Positions 11,501-20,880 of a stretch of DNA of 64,000 nucleotides are shown here, in pieces. Position 1 is the stretch's first letter. Every line of letters begins with the position of its first letter. Origin of the DNA: Paulinella micropora (taxonomy: Eukaryota; Cercozoa; Imbricatea; Euglyphida); NCBI GenBank assembly GCA_009731375.1, contig BJOX01000226.1, positions 648,654 through 712,653 on the forward strand, given 5' to 3'. The position numbers were made by a program, and so were the translations under genes. Below the pieces are notes generated by a model that ran no database searches, had not been told where the DNA came from, and saw only the letters and a list, made by a program, of their open reading frames with translations.

Positions 11501-12564
11501 AAGGCCTTAGACAAAGGCTACAAGCTGATTAAGGTATATGAGGTATGGCACTGCAAGGAGCAGAGCAGTAGCCTTTTCAAAGATTACATAAAAACTTTCT
11601 TAAAGGTTAAACAAGAGTAAAGCGGATATCCCGATGGCTGTATTACACAGGAACAAAAAAGAAACTAGATTGACAGTATGGAAGTCAAGATGGGTATTAA
11701 GATGGATGAAAACAAAATTGAAGAAAACCCAGGACGGCGAGCGGTTGCTAAGTTGTGCTTGAATAGCCTGTGGGGCAAGTTTGGTGAAAAGCAAAACAAA
11801 ACTCAAAACAAAATGATTAAAGATAAAGATACCTTATACAAGTTAATGAACGATAAGTCAGTTGATAACATAAACATAAACATTATCAACGACAAAATAA
11901 TAGAAGCGAGTTATGACCTTAAACAAGATGCGGTAAGCGACCCAGTAAAAACAAATATTGTAGTTGCTTTATTTACGACCTGCCACGCGAGGATTAGATT
12001 ATATGAGATGATGGACAAACTAGACAACAGAGTTCTATACCACGATACCGACAGTGTCATATACACAACAGACTTAACGAAAGGCGAAACAGATGTCAAA
12101 ACGGGTAAGTTGTTAGGCGAATGGACAGACGAACTACACGGAGCAAAGATTATGACCTTTATCGGAGGCGGGCCAAAGTGTTATGGATATGTCTTAGATA
12201 ATGGCAAAGCAAGTATGAAAGTCAAAGGCTTTAGTATGAATTATGAAAACAATAAATCATTAAATTTACCAAATATGTTAAGTGTCATTAGTTGCGGACT
12301 TGGAATTAAAAACAACGACCTTATTGAGAACGGCAAGAATGAATTATTAGAGTTGCTTAAAACTCAGGAAGAAAAATTGATTGCTAAACGAATTGAAAAA
12401 TCAGGTAAAGTTGTTATCGTAGAAAACAGCAAGATAACAAGAGACAAGCAACAGAAAAAATAACGAGTGAATACTTAGAAAAAATATTCAGCTTTACTTA
12501 CACCAAAAGAAATATTATAGGTATTGTAGACAATGCGATTGAAACAAGACCGTTTGGATATTAA
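8507..12564 (+). pseudogene. polB: protein-primed family B DNA polymerase, type 1 (broken)
   Basis: Replicative polymerase that would copy the linear genome from a protein primer. A cysteine-rich zinc-ribbon-like region (about residues 365-465) precedes the 3'-5' exonuclease: ExoI FFDFEAT (about 480), ExoII HNSRGYDCQF (about 533) and ExoIII YCHSDVDIL (about 657). Polymerase motif A is DICSLYPSVM (about 878), motif B is KLCLNSLWGKFG (about 1080) and motif C is YHDTDSV (about 1178). Between motifs A and B an in-frame GC-rich palindrome encodes GASPYNPNGGGAG. In-frame TAA at 11618-11620 and TAG at 11666-11668 interrupt the palm. An A-run frameshift near 12455 displaces the natural C-terminus, which would end at 12564 (PFGY). 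The start ATG directly follows a TATATA box-like sequence. It is convergent with the lipase. This is not the same polymerase lineage as in element C. Confidence 0.9.
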
Positions 12565-12591
12565 ATGAAAAAAAGTTTATAAAAGAAAAAT

Positions 12592-13278
12592 TTATTTTTT
12601 TGCCTTTCTGCCACTACCCTTAAAGCTCCTAATAGTATGAATTCCTTTCTTTGGTTTGACTAACTTAGTATTTACATCCGTAGCCCCTAACAACGACACA
12701 GGGTCAAATGCGGTTCGGTAGTTCGTGATAGCTGCCGCCGTCTTCGCCCTCTTTCCTTTTGGATTAACTTTCACCGCCACTCGGTCAATCACTCCTTCAA
12801 TTAGGTCCTTTGTGCTACTGCCTTTGTTGTATGTGGTTGCCCTTACACCAGTTTGTCGGCTCAGGTCTTTCGCAATCGTTCCTCCAAGACTATGACCCGT
12901 CAGCTCTACATTTTCTTTTCCATATTTCTTTATCACTTCGTCAACCAGCTTTTGTTCTTCTTTGTATCTTGGTGTTCTTTTCAATACTCCTTTAACCAAT
13001 GCGACATCTGTGAGTAAGTCTCGCTTATCTACTGAACCCCTAAATGCTACAATTGCCTTACCATCTTTTTTATACACTGTTGATTTTTCTTTGCTCGCGA
13101 CTGGTTTCCATCCGTCAGCACCCTTTCTATCCGACGAAGACAAATAGACATCCTCTGATAACTCAGCACTACCTCCCTTTTGTTTCCTGTATGCCTTACC
13201 AGCCTTTTTCAATGCTTCACCATAGCTTATGTTATGCTTAGCAGAGTAAGCCTTAACAAAGATTATCCACTCACTCAT
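12592..13278 (-). CDS. alpha/beta-hydrolase lipase (class 3-like), virion-associated candidate
   Basis: A protein of 228 residues with the nucleophile elbow TGHSLGG, giving the catalytic Ser. Later come FDPVSLLG, the likely Asp, and KGIHTIRSF, the likely His. This order is typical of class 3 lipases and phospholipases. The N-terminal 30 residues (MSEWIIFVKAYSAKHNISYG...) form a small helical module seen in other viral structural proteins. The start is set at MSEW because element C begins at the same residue; the extra in-frame sequence upstream belongs to the repeat at 13279-13335. By analogy with the phospholipase of parvovirus capsids it could help the particle leave an endosome, but this is inference. 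Frame is intact here and broken in element C. Confidence 0.82.
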   Translation of the reverse strand: MSEWIIFVKAYSAKHNISYGEALKKAGKAYRKQKGGSAELSEDVYLSSSDRKGADGWKPVASKEKSTVYKKDGKAIVAFRGSVDKRDLLTDVALVKGVLKRTPRYKEEQKLVDEVIKKYGKENVELTGHSLGGTIAKDLSRQTGVRATTYNKGSSTKDLIEGVIDRVAVKVNPKGKRAKTAAAITNYRTAFDPVSLLGATDVNTKLVKPKKGIHTIRSFKGSGRKAKK

Positions 13279-13335
13279 CGCGGAGACTTCGCCTCCGCAC
13301 CTCCGGTTTTGGTGAAGCTTTTTCAAAAGGTTCAT
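13279..13335 (-). repeat. start-codon repeat, copy 1
   Basis: Read on the minus strand: gaaccttttgaaaaagcttc, then accaaaaccggaggtgcgg and aggcgaagtctccgcg, directly before the lipase ATG. Near-identical blocks lie at 25583-25641 and 55205-55249, with part copies at 20782-20806, 19487-19515 and 58790-58815. Confidence 0.8.
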
Positions 13336-13390
13336 ATATTAATTATTTATTTTTTATTTTTTTATATTACCCTACTATATACACCCTACT

Positions 13391-13690
13391 ATGACCACCC
13401 TAACAAGACTGTGCGAGAAGTTCCAAAAACTTTCCATTGAAGGAGAAAAAAAATCCTTCTCGTTGGAAGATGTTCANNNNNNNNNNTTGGAAGATGTGCA
13501 AAAGGTAATCCACGACGAAATAAAAGCGATTGAAGAAAAGAGAAATGCTCAACCAAAAGACACATTTCATTTCGGTAAATACAAAGGCAAAAAAATAGAA
13601 GACATCGCAAAGATTGACAAGCCATATATTGAATGGCTAGTTCGTCAGCCGTGGTGTCGTAACAAGGATGAATTGAAAAAGTATTTGTAA
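13391..13690 (+). CDS. ExoX C-terminal-like small protein
   Basis: Short protein whose C-terminal half (FHFGKYKGKKIEDIAKIDKP, then YIEWLVRQPW) matches the ExoX-like C-terminal / DUF3820 fold. That fold is found at the ends of DnaQ-type exonucleases and as a stand-alone domain. The N-terminal half is helical (MTTLTRLCEKFQKL). No exonuclease active site is present, so a DNA- or protein-binding role is likelier. A 10-N gap (13477-13486) interrupts it, and the flanks ttggaagatgttca and ttggaagatgtgca are near repeats. The gap probably duplicates about 14 bp rather than missing sequence. Damaged homologues occur at 29483-29770 (B) and 54195-54483 (C). Confidence 0.72.
   Translation: MTTLTRLCEKFQKLSIEGEKKSFSLEDVXXXXLEDVQKVIHDEIKAIEEKRNAQPKDTFHFGKYKGKKIEDIAKIDKPYIEWLVRQPWCRNKDELKKYL
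13477..13486. other. 10-N scaffold gap
   Basis: Flanked by near-identical 14-mers (13463-13476 and 13487-13500), so the two sides overlap. Confidence 0.95.
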
Positions 13691-13718
13691 AGCATTTGTA
13701 TTTTTTTTGCTTCATTGG

Positions 13719-13747
13719 TGGGGGTTATAGGGGGCGAAGACCCCTAT
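13719..13747. repeat. GC-rich palindromic repeat
   Basis: gggggttatagggggcgaag then acccctattgg: an inverted repeat (atagggggc / gacccctat) at the shared 3' ends of two convergent genes. It belongs to the dispersed GGGGCnAGCCCC family. Confidence 0.7.
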
Positions 13748-15019
13748 TGGTCTTCTAAAAAATTAACTATAGCACTCACATTTCCTCCATTATTAACCGT
13801 CGCGACAGACTTTTGTAAAAACGTTAGATTTTCACCAGGAGAGAGTTGAATGTCGTAAGTTCGCAGGTCAATAAGCTGGCTAGAAGTAGCATTAACATAC
13901 AGTTTTAGAATTACGTCCGTCACAGTAGCACCACCAAGGGCAGTCGCACTGGTATCCTTTGATACGATTGAAGTTTTGGTATCAATATCCGCGAAGTTCT
14001 CCGCCGTAAGTGTTCCAGTTGTTTTCACAATCCGCACTATATTAACCTTGCTGTCTTCGTTTGATATGCTCACGAGAGATGGATAAACAATTGAATAATT
14101 GGTCACACCATTAAAAGTTGTTTTATTTTTTATGCTGAGAATTGGGCTTTCAGTGGTGCTCGCCTTTTCATCTCCTTCCGCTTCGTTTGATATGCTTGAA
14201 TTAACAGTGTTGGTGCCCTCAATAAACATACTACAACTGGCTGTTTCTAATATTTGATTAGCATTACCAGTTCCATAATTTCTAATACAAGCTGAAAAAG
14301 GTAGGGTTGTATTTGAAAGACTAACACCCACATTCGCATTCGCATACCTAATTGTATGAACCAGCTGAAATTCTCCACTTGATGGATTTTCTATGTAGAA
14401 CCTTATAGCACCAAAGCCAAGATATTGAAATTTAATCTGGAATACATTCCCTTTGGTCCAGTCTAAGGCGGGCATAATTTTAGTTCCANNNNNNNNNNAG
14501 CATAATTTTGGTTCCATCAAAAGGGTCATCCCAGTTCGCCTGTGCGATAAGTGCCGGCACCCCTCCTTTAACACTGGCGATATTCATACCAGTCGCTCTT
14601 ATTTTGTAAAAATAGAAGCCGTTAGTAAAATCACTTTCACCTATGCCGATATATGAATTGTAGTCTTTCGTTTCATCAGTAGTCCATAAAGCAGTAAATC
14701 GTGTTAGAACTCCCATACCAGTTCTGTATTTAATTCTTTTTTTACTCGTCAATACAGCATTCGCGGTCGTCTTCACATCTGTTTTAAGTTCGGCCATATT
14801 CGCATTAAATGAAATGGTCGCATCAGTTTGAGCTAATGTCCATATTCGTGTATTGATAGTGTATGGGAAAATCTCTTGTAATACTGGTGTTAATTGACCG
14901 ACCAATGCTTCGCCGAAAGCGGTTTTCATACTATTGGTTTCAACATTGCCGTCATATCCGACTTTGACATTAATGAAGTCTCCGTCAGGGTCTTGTGCTA
15001 TCAAATTTCGTTGATGCAT
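13744..15019 (-). CDS. conserved structural protein next to MCP (function unknown)
   Basis: Protein of about 415 residues, found in all three elements (B 30388-31610, C 52253-53507). It starts MHQRNLIAQDPDGDF. The first half has the conserved stretches LTPVLQEIFPYTIN, KKRIKYRTGMGV and FTALWTTDETKDY. The middle holds LDWTKGNVFQIKFQYLGFG, and the rest is beta-rich, ending VNFLEDQ. No enzyme motif, signal peptide or membrane segment is seen. Its place directly downstream of the major capsid gene and its beta-rich make-up suggest a capsid, cement or receptor-binding protein. A 10-N gap at 14489-14498 lies between repeated 17-mers and causes an apparent frame break. Confidence 0.7.
14489..14498. 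other. 10-N scaffold gap
   Basis: gcataattttagttcca on the left and gcataattttggttcca on the right, so the gap edges overlap and no sequence need be missing. Confidence 0.95.
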
Positions 15020-15056
15020 AGGTGCTTTTTTTACAAAAAACCTCCTACAACCAGAG

Positions 15057-15085
15057 TTCCTATATTAACAAAAAAAATAAATAAT
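15057..15085 (-). promoter_or_regulatory. T-tract/AATATAGGA promoter-like motif
   Basis: Minus strand reads tttattttttttgttaatat followed by agga, upstream of the structural gene at 15019. Close matches precede the homologues in B (31741-31773) and C (52225-52252), and both MCP genes (16492-16524, 50531-50566). Confidence 0.55.
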
Positions 15086-15123
15086 CTATCAAAATTAAAA
15101 ACCTATTACTTCAATGGCGAGGT

Positions 15124-16463
15124 TTAGTTTCTAGTAATGGTGCCATTCTTAACATTTACTTCTTGCTGAGTTACGACAAACGTGTAATGGTTGTAGGCAC
15201 CATTCACGGTGGTAGCAATAAACTCCCATCGTCGCTTGGTGTCTAGACTTAATCCGCTGATTTCATTTTGGTCCTTGCTCCACAGTGGGCGGGTATTGTC
15301 AAAGCTATCACACCAAACCCAGTTGTATTGATAAACATTGCTATTCATCAAAGAAGAGCCTTCCAACTTCAGTTTAAGATACATATAGTCTTCTAGTTTT
15401 GTAGCCGCACAATCGATATTGAATTCCTGAAGTCGTGCCCCGTCTAGTGTGGTATAAAAGCTAGTAACCTTAGCGGGATTTATGTTGCTATTGTCATAAG
15501 CAGTGTTCTTATTTTCAGTCCCGTTGAAAACAGAGTGATAAATTTTCTTAATGCGTCGTCCGTGGCCTCTATCAAATCTAAGGATAACATTTTGAGACTG
15601 TGAAGGCGTGCCAACGGTATTTTTATACAAATAAGAATAATCTATGTTGAAGCTCATACCTTCGGGGCTCATAATCTTCTGTTGAATTGATTGAACGACA
15701 TCTGGGTTAGTTTCAACAGCTAAGAACAGGCTGCGATTAGTAATAGTAACATTTGAATCAGCTGCCGCAACAGTGCCACCACCAGTAGAAAGAGCATCAT
15801 TGTTATAATAAAAGATTTTGGGCGTCTGTTGCCAAACAATCCGCATAGTCAAAATTTCTGGAAACATAATAGTTTTATCCAGAGCGAAAATAGTATTGTA
15901 AAGCATTCCAAGATTAATCTTAACATTAACACTCGGGCTGGCATTGTTAATAGTTCCAGCTGAGAAATACTTGGCCTCATTAAAAGCAACATTAACGAAC
16001 TTACTCGTGCCAGTCTCATTCGCAATAAGGGCATCATCGTGTCGGCGGGCATTTGTGGAGGGTTGTGCCATCCAAGCCTTTAATGCTGCCTGAACCTGCG
16101 CCTTCGCAACATCAATTCCCGCATCAATTTGTCCCGCCGCATTTCCTGCTATTGCCGAAGCGGCCAATGCTGTTTGTAATGCCCTCTGGTAATCAATTGT
16201 ATCTGCCTAATCGGGGCCAAGCAATCCATAAAGCATTTATTGTAGTTTCCAGCCTTCGCCTCTGGGGCATAATTAAAACTCAAAACAGAGCGAGCCAAGT
16301 TAAACGGACGGCTGATAAGGTCAAAGTTGCTTTCCTGTCCTCCTGCGGTAGAAACAGTGACAGTAATAGAACCCTCACGAGGGGTAAGCTTATTCAAGCG
16401 ATAAGAAGCACTGATGTAGTCAGTTTTAGAAAAGTCTAGTTCGCCTCCGTGTTGTGTAGGCAT
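15124..16463 (-). pseudogene. mcp: major capsid protein (internal deletion and frameshift)
   Basis: Candidate double-jelly-roll major capsid protein, called by its size (about 520 residues in the full form in C), its position beside penton, protease and ATPase genes, and its conserved C-terminus (SGLSLDTKRRWEF, NHYTFVVTQQEV). The N-terminal part starts MPTQHGGELDFSKTDYISAS and shares YRLNKLTPREGS and NLARSVLSF with element C. After MDCLAPIRQ the frame breaks near 16200. Compared with C about 65-70 codons are absent there, and the sequence resumes as an Ala-rich segment before ARRHDD. A second stretch to the stop at 15124 is open. Jelly-roll structure is inferred. Confidence 0.74.
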
Positions 16464-16491
16464 TTTGTGTAAGTGCCCAAAGTTTTTGGTT

Positions 16492-16524
16492 GTCCTATAT
16501 ATTTTAATATGAGAAAAAAAATAA
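16492..16524 (-). promoter_or_regulatory. promoter-like motif upstream of MCP
   Basis: Minus strand: attttttttctcatattaaa followed by atatatagga. The C copy has tttttttctcatattacaat then atag at the same place. Confidence 0.55.
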
Positions 16525-16533
16525 ATTAATTAA

Positions 16534-17349
16534 TTACCTAGATTTGAGTAGATTAAAAAATGATGTAAAAAAATTAAAATAATTCGTCTCGCGGTAAATC
16601 AACAATGTCATTACGATACCCAAACCGTTTAGGTTAATTGGTTGGTCGTTTTCGTCAGTCAAGTAAAACCAATACACATTGCTTGAACTAGTAGATATCC
16701 GTTTACCATACTCCGACCCGCTTCCGTCATAGATAACAGAGCCGAACGGGATTTCATTCGCTGTGTATATTTCTTGGAGCACGTGATTATCGCCTTCGCC
16801 GACGAGGTCGCTTTGAAGATATAAAGTCTTTTCGCCAGTCAATATTATGACATTTGGTGACCTCAGTGTATTATTAGCAAAGAAATATGTAGATGACCAC
16901 TCAAACCCCATAATTTCGTGAATACGAGTTTCGTCATCAAACACAAACCGCGGTTGAATGTTAATGGGATTGTTCGCTACGGTAAATAATAGCTTGCCGT
17001 CTTCTGGGTCGGTGTTTGTGTTGTTGCTTCTTATTGTATATGTGTAGTCGTTCGGGCTTTCTGCGGTTAGCACCTCGGCCAGCTTATTTTTTAAGTTGTT
17101 CATCGTGTAGTTGCCCTCTGGTATCGTAATTAGTGCCTCGTTGCCATTCTCACTCAGAATAAAAGTATTGTAAGGACTTGCCACAGAGTAATAAGATTTC
17201 GGCACATAGATATGAAGAATTTTACAATGGGTTGGATTATCTAGCGATTTCATATCAATGGAGTGAGTGAAATCACTGTCCGTGCCGTTTATCCTATTTT
17301 TACTGTTGACATAGTAAATGTTGCTACTTCTCCCACCACGGTAATCCAT
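16534..17349 (-). CDS. minor capsid (penton-like) protein
   Basis: Intact 271-residue protein starting MDYRGGRSSNIYYVNSKNRI. The C-terminal signature FYLTDENDQPINLNGLGIVM is characteristic of minor capsid/penton proteins of Polinton-like viruses and virophages. It is preceded by KTLYLQSDLVGEGDNHVLQE. The predicted single jelly roll would occupy the five-fold vertices and carry the fibre. It lies between MCP and protease, all on the minus strand. The C copy is highly similar (49717-50529) but has an in-frame TAG at codon 4. The last residues (YFNFFTSFFNLLKSR) form an amphipathic tail. The upstream leader contains a short palindrome (gtagggacaccctac). Confidence 0.82.
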   Translation of the reverse strand: MDYRGGRSSNIYYVNSKNRINGTDSDFTHSIDMKSLDNPTHCKILHIYVPKSYYSVASPYNTFILSENGNEALITIPEGNYTMNNLKNKLAEVLTAESPNDYTYTIRSNNTNTDPEDGKLLFTVANNPINIQPRFVFDDETRIHEIMGFEWSSTYFFANNTLRSPNVIILTGEKTLYLQSDLVGEGDNHVLQEIYTANEIPFGSVIYDGSGSEYGKRISTSSSNVYWFYLTDENDQPINLNGLGIVMTLLIYRETNYFNFFTSFFNLLKSR

Positions 17350-17431
17350 TGTAGGGACACCCTACGACCCGACTTTTTGGATATATAATAGAAAATATAT
17401 TTTTTTTGTTTTTAATTACTTCAAACCACTT

Positions 17432-17459
17432 GTGGGGGTGCGGGGGCTTGCCCCTGCTA
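17432..17459. repeat. GC-rich palindromic repeat
   Basis: gtgggggtgcgggggcttgc followed by ccctgcta, with gcaggggcaagcccccgc-type arms, at the 3' end of the protease gene. Confidence 0.65.
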
Positions 17460-19457
17460 AATAAAAGTATCAAAACCATAGCCGTTCTGGGCTTTCAACT
17501 CCTCCGCTTCTTTTTCTTTTAAGTCTGTCCAACCGCTGGCAAATTTAAAGCGGTTCCCTTTCGCTCGTTCAAGTAAAAACCTAATACTATGCCATCCGCA
17601 GGTATCTGTTGTGTCGCTTTGGTTTTAAACTGATTAACCTTCATAAGCAGATATGTGCTCGGCTTACTCTTGTCAATGAGCTGTTTCATTTGGTGTAGAA
17701 ATAGCTCGGTCGGCTTATACAGTGCGAGAGGGTCGTAGATTTCAATAGAGTCGTCTTTAATGGTGTCAACCCAAACAGCAATCCAATGTGAGCCTGGTTG
17801 GCTAGACTTATCCAAGTTCATAATAAATCCATACTTCTTTCTTTTTTCTGGTTTTAGTTTGTTTATTTCATCGCTGGCTACTGTTCCCAAATACCATTCG
17901 TGCTTTTTCATAATGTTGTCTATTTCGTCCGTCATTAATCCTCGGTAGGGGCCTCCTCCCACGATTTCGGGTGTTCTGTCGGAGGTGATTTCGGGTGTTG
18001 TGTCTGCGGTGATTTCGGGTGTTGTGTCAGGCGCGGGTTCGGTATTGGTTTCAGGTATGGTGTCGGGTGATGTGTCGGCAGTGGTTTCGGTGGTTGGGGT
18101 TGCTTCCTCGGTTGGTTGAATACCGAGAGTATTTGAAACTTGATTTTTAATGTTTGGGTCGCTTCTCATTTCGGTTGCTAAGTTATTTACATAATCCTTC
18201 TTCTTCATTTTCTTCTTGTATTTGCCCTTCTTCAAATATTTCTTAATTTTTGCTATCGTTAAAAGTTTGTGGATTAATTCCTCCATCGTTTTTGCCCCAG
18301 CACCAGCTTGGTTTATTCCCAAATAATCAGCGAGTTTCTTTCTCATTTCATTCTGGTCTATTCCTAAATCAATACCTTCATCTACTATAACTTGTGCCAT
18401 ACCCGCAGTCGTGTGTTTTCCTTTAACTTTTTTTGGTGGTGGTTTGCCCCGAGCTTTCATTTCTTTTTCCAAAGCAGGGCCCAAAGTTTTGGGTATATCC
18501 AATTTCGGATACTTGTAATCATTTCTTAAACCTGCGGATATGTATGATATTTTATCTTTAATTTCAAAGTGTTTCGCTTTGGCCTCCGCTTGCTTTTTTT
18601 TTCTTGTTCTAATTCTTTTTTGTATTGTTCAGCCAGTTCTTTCTGCTCATCTGCTGATTGGGCATCGGCTATCGCTTTCTCTATTCCTTTACCAAGTTTG
18701 ATAAATTCTGTTTTGCTCAAACTTTTAATAAATTTAGTTGTAAAGCCCGCTTTCTTCATTAATTCAATGTATTTTTCTTTTAATTCCTTTTCAGCCTTTT
18801 TCTCTTCTTTTGTTTTCAATGGCATCTGTTTTTCTTCTGGTGCTTGGGGTGCTTGTGGTGGTGCTTGGGGTGGTGCTTGTTGTGGTGCTTGGGGTGGTGC
18901 TTGTGGTGGTCCTAGTTGTGGTGCTTGTGGTGGTGCTTGTATGTATTGAGGTTGGAAAGGTGGTAATAACAGTTTTCTATCTTGTTCAAATTTTACATCC
19001 TCTATAAGTTTTTGCTCTCTGTTTGCCTCCCTTATTAATTCTTCTTGTCTTTACTTCATTTCCGCATTCTCCTTCCTCTCCATTCTTTTCTTCTCATCTT
19101 CTGCCTGTTCTCTTAACTTCTCTTCCTTTTCCTCCTGCTCGTGTATTAGTTCATATTTTTTCAGCAGGTTGTTTTGTATCTGGTTGCGGTTCTCGTGTTC
19201 AAGACGATTGAATTCGGACTTGATTATTCGCTCTTTTGTAGGGACTCCGCCCCTACGACCACGCCTGTGGGGTTTGGAATGGGTATCCCCTTTCATATAT
19301 TTCAAAAACAGTTTAACGATTTGAAGTGTTGAAAGGTCATTCGTTTTCTCGCCAAAGTTGAGATATGCTCGTTGGCCTTTTACTTTAATATATGGCCGAC
19401 CATCTTTGGTTCTGTATATCCTTGGCGGTCGTTGTTTTCGCGGTTTTTTACAACCAT
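17457..19457 (-). pseudogene. adenain/Ulp1-type maturation protease with long coiled-coil N-terminus (frameshifted)
   Basis: Cysteine protease expected to cleave capsid precursors. In the C-terminal third, SHWIAVWVD carries the catalytic His and IEIYDPLA the Asp. A one-base shift near 17610-17625 displaces the catalytic Cys block TCGWHSIRF, which is intact in another frame. Upstream is a Thr/Pro/Glu-rich linker, then a lysine- and glutamate-rich coiled coil (18526-18825, 19051-19305). At the extreme N-terminus a basic segment (RPPRIYRTKDGRPYIKVKG) is continuous with the coiled coil in this copy, apart from an early shift near 19440. Several further frame breaks lie in A/T runs around 18510, 18600 and 19050. 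The homologue in C is better preserved. Confidence 0.8.
19236..19300. repeat. GC-rich palindromic repeat inside the protease gene
   Basis: tgtagggactccgcccctac followed by a second arm pair around cacgcctgtggggtttgg and ggtatcccc. It falls inside the coiled-coil coding part and adds a Gly/Arg-rich insert (PHRRGRRGGVPT) that the C copy lacks. Confidence 0.7.
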
Positions 19458-19458
19458 T

Positions 19459-19515
19459 GTAGGGACACCCTACGACCCGACTTTTTGGTGAAGCTTTTTT
19501 AAAAAAAGGTTCGTA
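19459..19515. repeat. palindrome plus start-codon repeat upstream of protease
   Basis: gtagggacaccctacgaccc is identical to the block in front of the minor capsid gene (17352-17371). It is joined to ttggtgaagctttttt, a part copy of the start-codon repeat. Confidence 0.65.
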
Positions 19516-19556
19516 TATGTTATAGAAAAAAAATTAATATAAAGTTTAGTTTAATA

Positions 19557-19616
19557 CCTGAAAGGGCAAGCCCTTTCAAACCCAAGTTTTGTGAAACTTT
19601 TTCTAAAAGTTTCAAC
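19557..19616. repeat. palindromic repeat between protease and core-like gene
   Basis: gaaagggcaagccctttcaa (arms gaaaggg / ccctttc), then gtgaaactttttctaaaagt. A related aaaggggaaacccctttcaa sits at the same junction in C (47886-47905). Confidence 0.7.
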
Positions 19617-19618
19617 CC

Positions 19619-19924
19619 CTACCGAAATTTAACGGCTCCTCCTCGTTGCTTGCCGTATCCTTGCTTCATTGCTGCCTTCGCTACACGGTCCGCATAAGGC
19701 ACTCCGACATCGCTTAGAAAAGTAGCACCCCTTGAAATTAATTGGTTCTTCTTGATAAACCTATTAGCATCCACTATCGCTTTTCCGACCTTGGCCCAAT
19801 TAACTTTGCCTCCTGTTTGTTTCTTTTTTCCCTTCTTCTTTCGTCCTCCTGCTTGTGGCATTGATGGATTGTAGCTGATATTGTATCCCGATGGTTGTGA
19901 AATAATCACTGGTGATGTTGGCAT
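19619..19924 (-). CDS. small basic core-like protein
   Basis: Protein of 101 residues, Lys/Arg/Gly-rich in the middle (AGGRKKKGKKKQTGGK), followed by a conserved helical part (ISRGATFLSDVGVPYADRVA) and a Gly/Lys tail. It lies between protease and ATPase in both elements; in C it is frameshifted. Size, charge and position resemble adenovirus core proteins (pVII/pX type) that condense DNA. Gly-Gly pairs could be protease sites, but this is only an analogy. The minus-strand leader has the T-run plus tatacaatatag motif immediately before ATG. Confidence 0.6.
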   Translation of the reverse strand: MPTSPVIISQPSGYNISYNPSMPQAGGRKKKGKKKQTGGKVNWAKVGKAIVDANRFIKKNQLISRGATFLSDVGVPYADRVAKAAMKQGYGKQRGGAVKFR

Positions 19925-19958
19925 CTATATTGTATAGAAAAAAAATAAATAATAAAAA

Positions 19959-20780
19959 TTACAAAAATCTTTTATTGAAATTCTGCCTCAGTTCGTCCGA
20001 TACCGCATCCACATACAAAAAGTTAAACCTCTCCTTAGTCGCCTCGTGATATTTTTGAATGAACTATTCAAGATCGTAGCCAAGGTCCAAATGTTTATAT
20101 ACAAGTTCAATTTTATCAACACTCTGTCCAGGAAAAATAAGAAGGTAGTCCAGCTGTTTAATCGCCTCGGGCTTCATGTCGTTCAGGTATTGCGAACTCA
20201 TAATCACTTTTGACTTGTAGTGGCGATTTTTTTTCAACAGGTCGCTAACGGACTTATCCCTTAAACCACTACCCAAATCATCTAACACGAACACGACTTC
20301 TGGTGTAATGCATTTGCTCGGTCTTTCTGCTGGTGCTTGTCCATGCTTCTTCTTTTCCTCTTTTCCAAAATATAAAAACTTCGGCTTTGGTTCTTCTTTC
20401 TCGTCCCGCACAATCTCGCCTTCTTCTTGCTCATCGTCAGGTTTATTCAGTTTATCTCACTCGTAATCAATCACACTGTATCCGTCCGTTTTCAAATATG
20501 TGTATATCGCCATTGGGTTTCCCTTCTTCTTGAAGTGCTTCACCATTTCTTTGTATATGTTATCCTTATGTATTGTGCTGGCTATAATAACAATACGGGT
20601 CTTTTTGTCGGTCGTTCGTTTCAGGATTTCAAACAGTGCGGTCGTCTTGCCACTCTTCTTGCGAGCGAGAAGAAAAATATTTGCATACGGTTCATCAAAT
20701 AACTTATATCCTTTTGCCATCTTCTCGCCATCTCCGTTTTGCTTGACTGGTCTAACTCGTATATCATTAATTTTTTCCAT
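19959..20780 (-). pseudogene. FtsK/HerA (A32-like) genome-packaging ATPase, two nonsense codons
   Basis: Packaging motor ATPase. Walker A is LLARKKSGKTTALFE (residues about 37-51) and Walker B is VVFVLDDLGSG (about 170-180), followed by SSQYLNDM, the sensor region. Both match the A32/HerA clade of Polintons and giant viruses. An in-frame TGA at 20457-20459 stands where C has Leu, and a TAG at 20064-20066 where C has Tyr. The reading otherwise continues to 19959. The inter-motif linker is acidic and Pro/Lys-rich and differs between copies. The leader contains a part copy of the start-codon repeat (20782-20806). Confidence 0.86.
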
Positions 20781-20847
20781 AGCAGAGACTTCGCCTCCGC
20801 ACCTCCAAATACTTTTATATATTCTAAAATATATTTTTTATTTTACC

Positions 20848-20880
20848 TGCGGGGTTATAGGGGGAGCAGGCCCCTATGCC
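20848..20880. repeat. GC-rich palindromic repeat
   Basis: gcggggttatagggggagca followed by ggcccctatgcc; arms ataggggg and cccctat. It lies downstream of the neighbouring gene's stop. The matching junction in C (46675-46690) lacks it. Confidence 0.7.

Noticed and set aside
8507-12564. Programmed recoding or intein explaining the PolB interruptions
   Set aside because: The two stops are only 16 codons apart in a region with no intein motifs or slippery site, and nearby genes show similar random damage.
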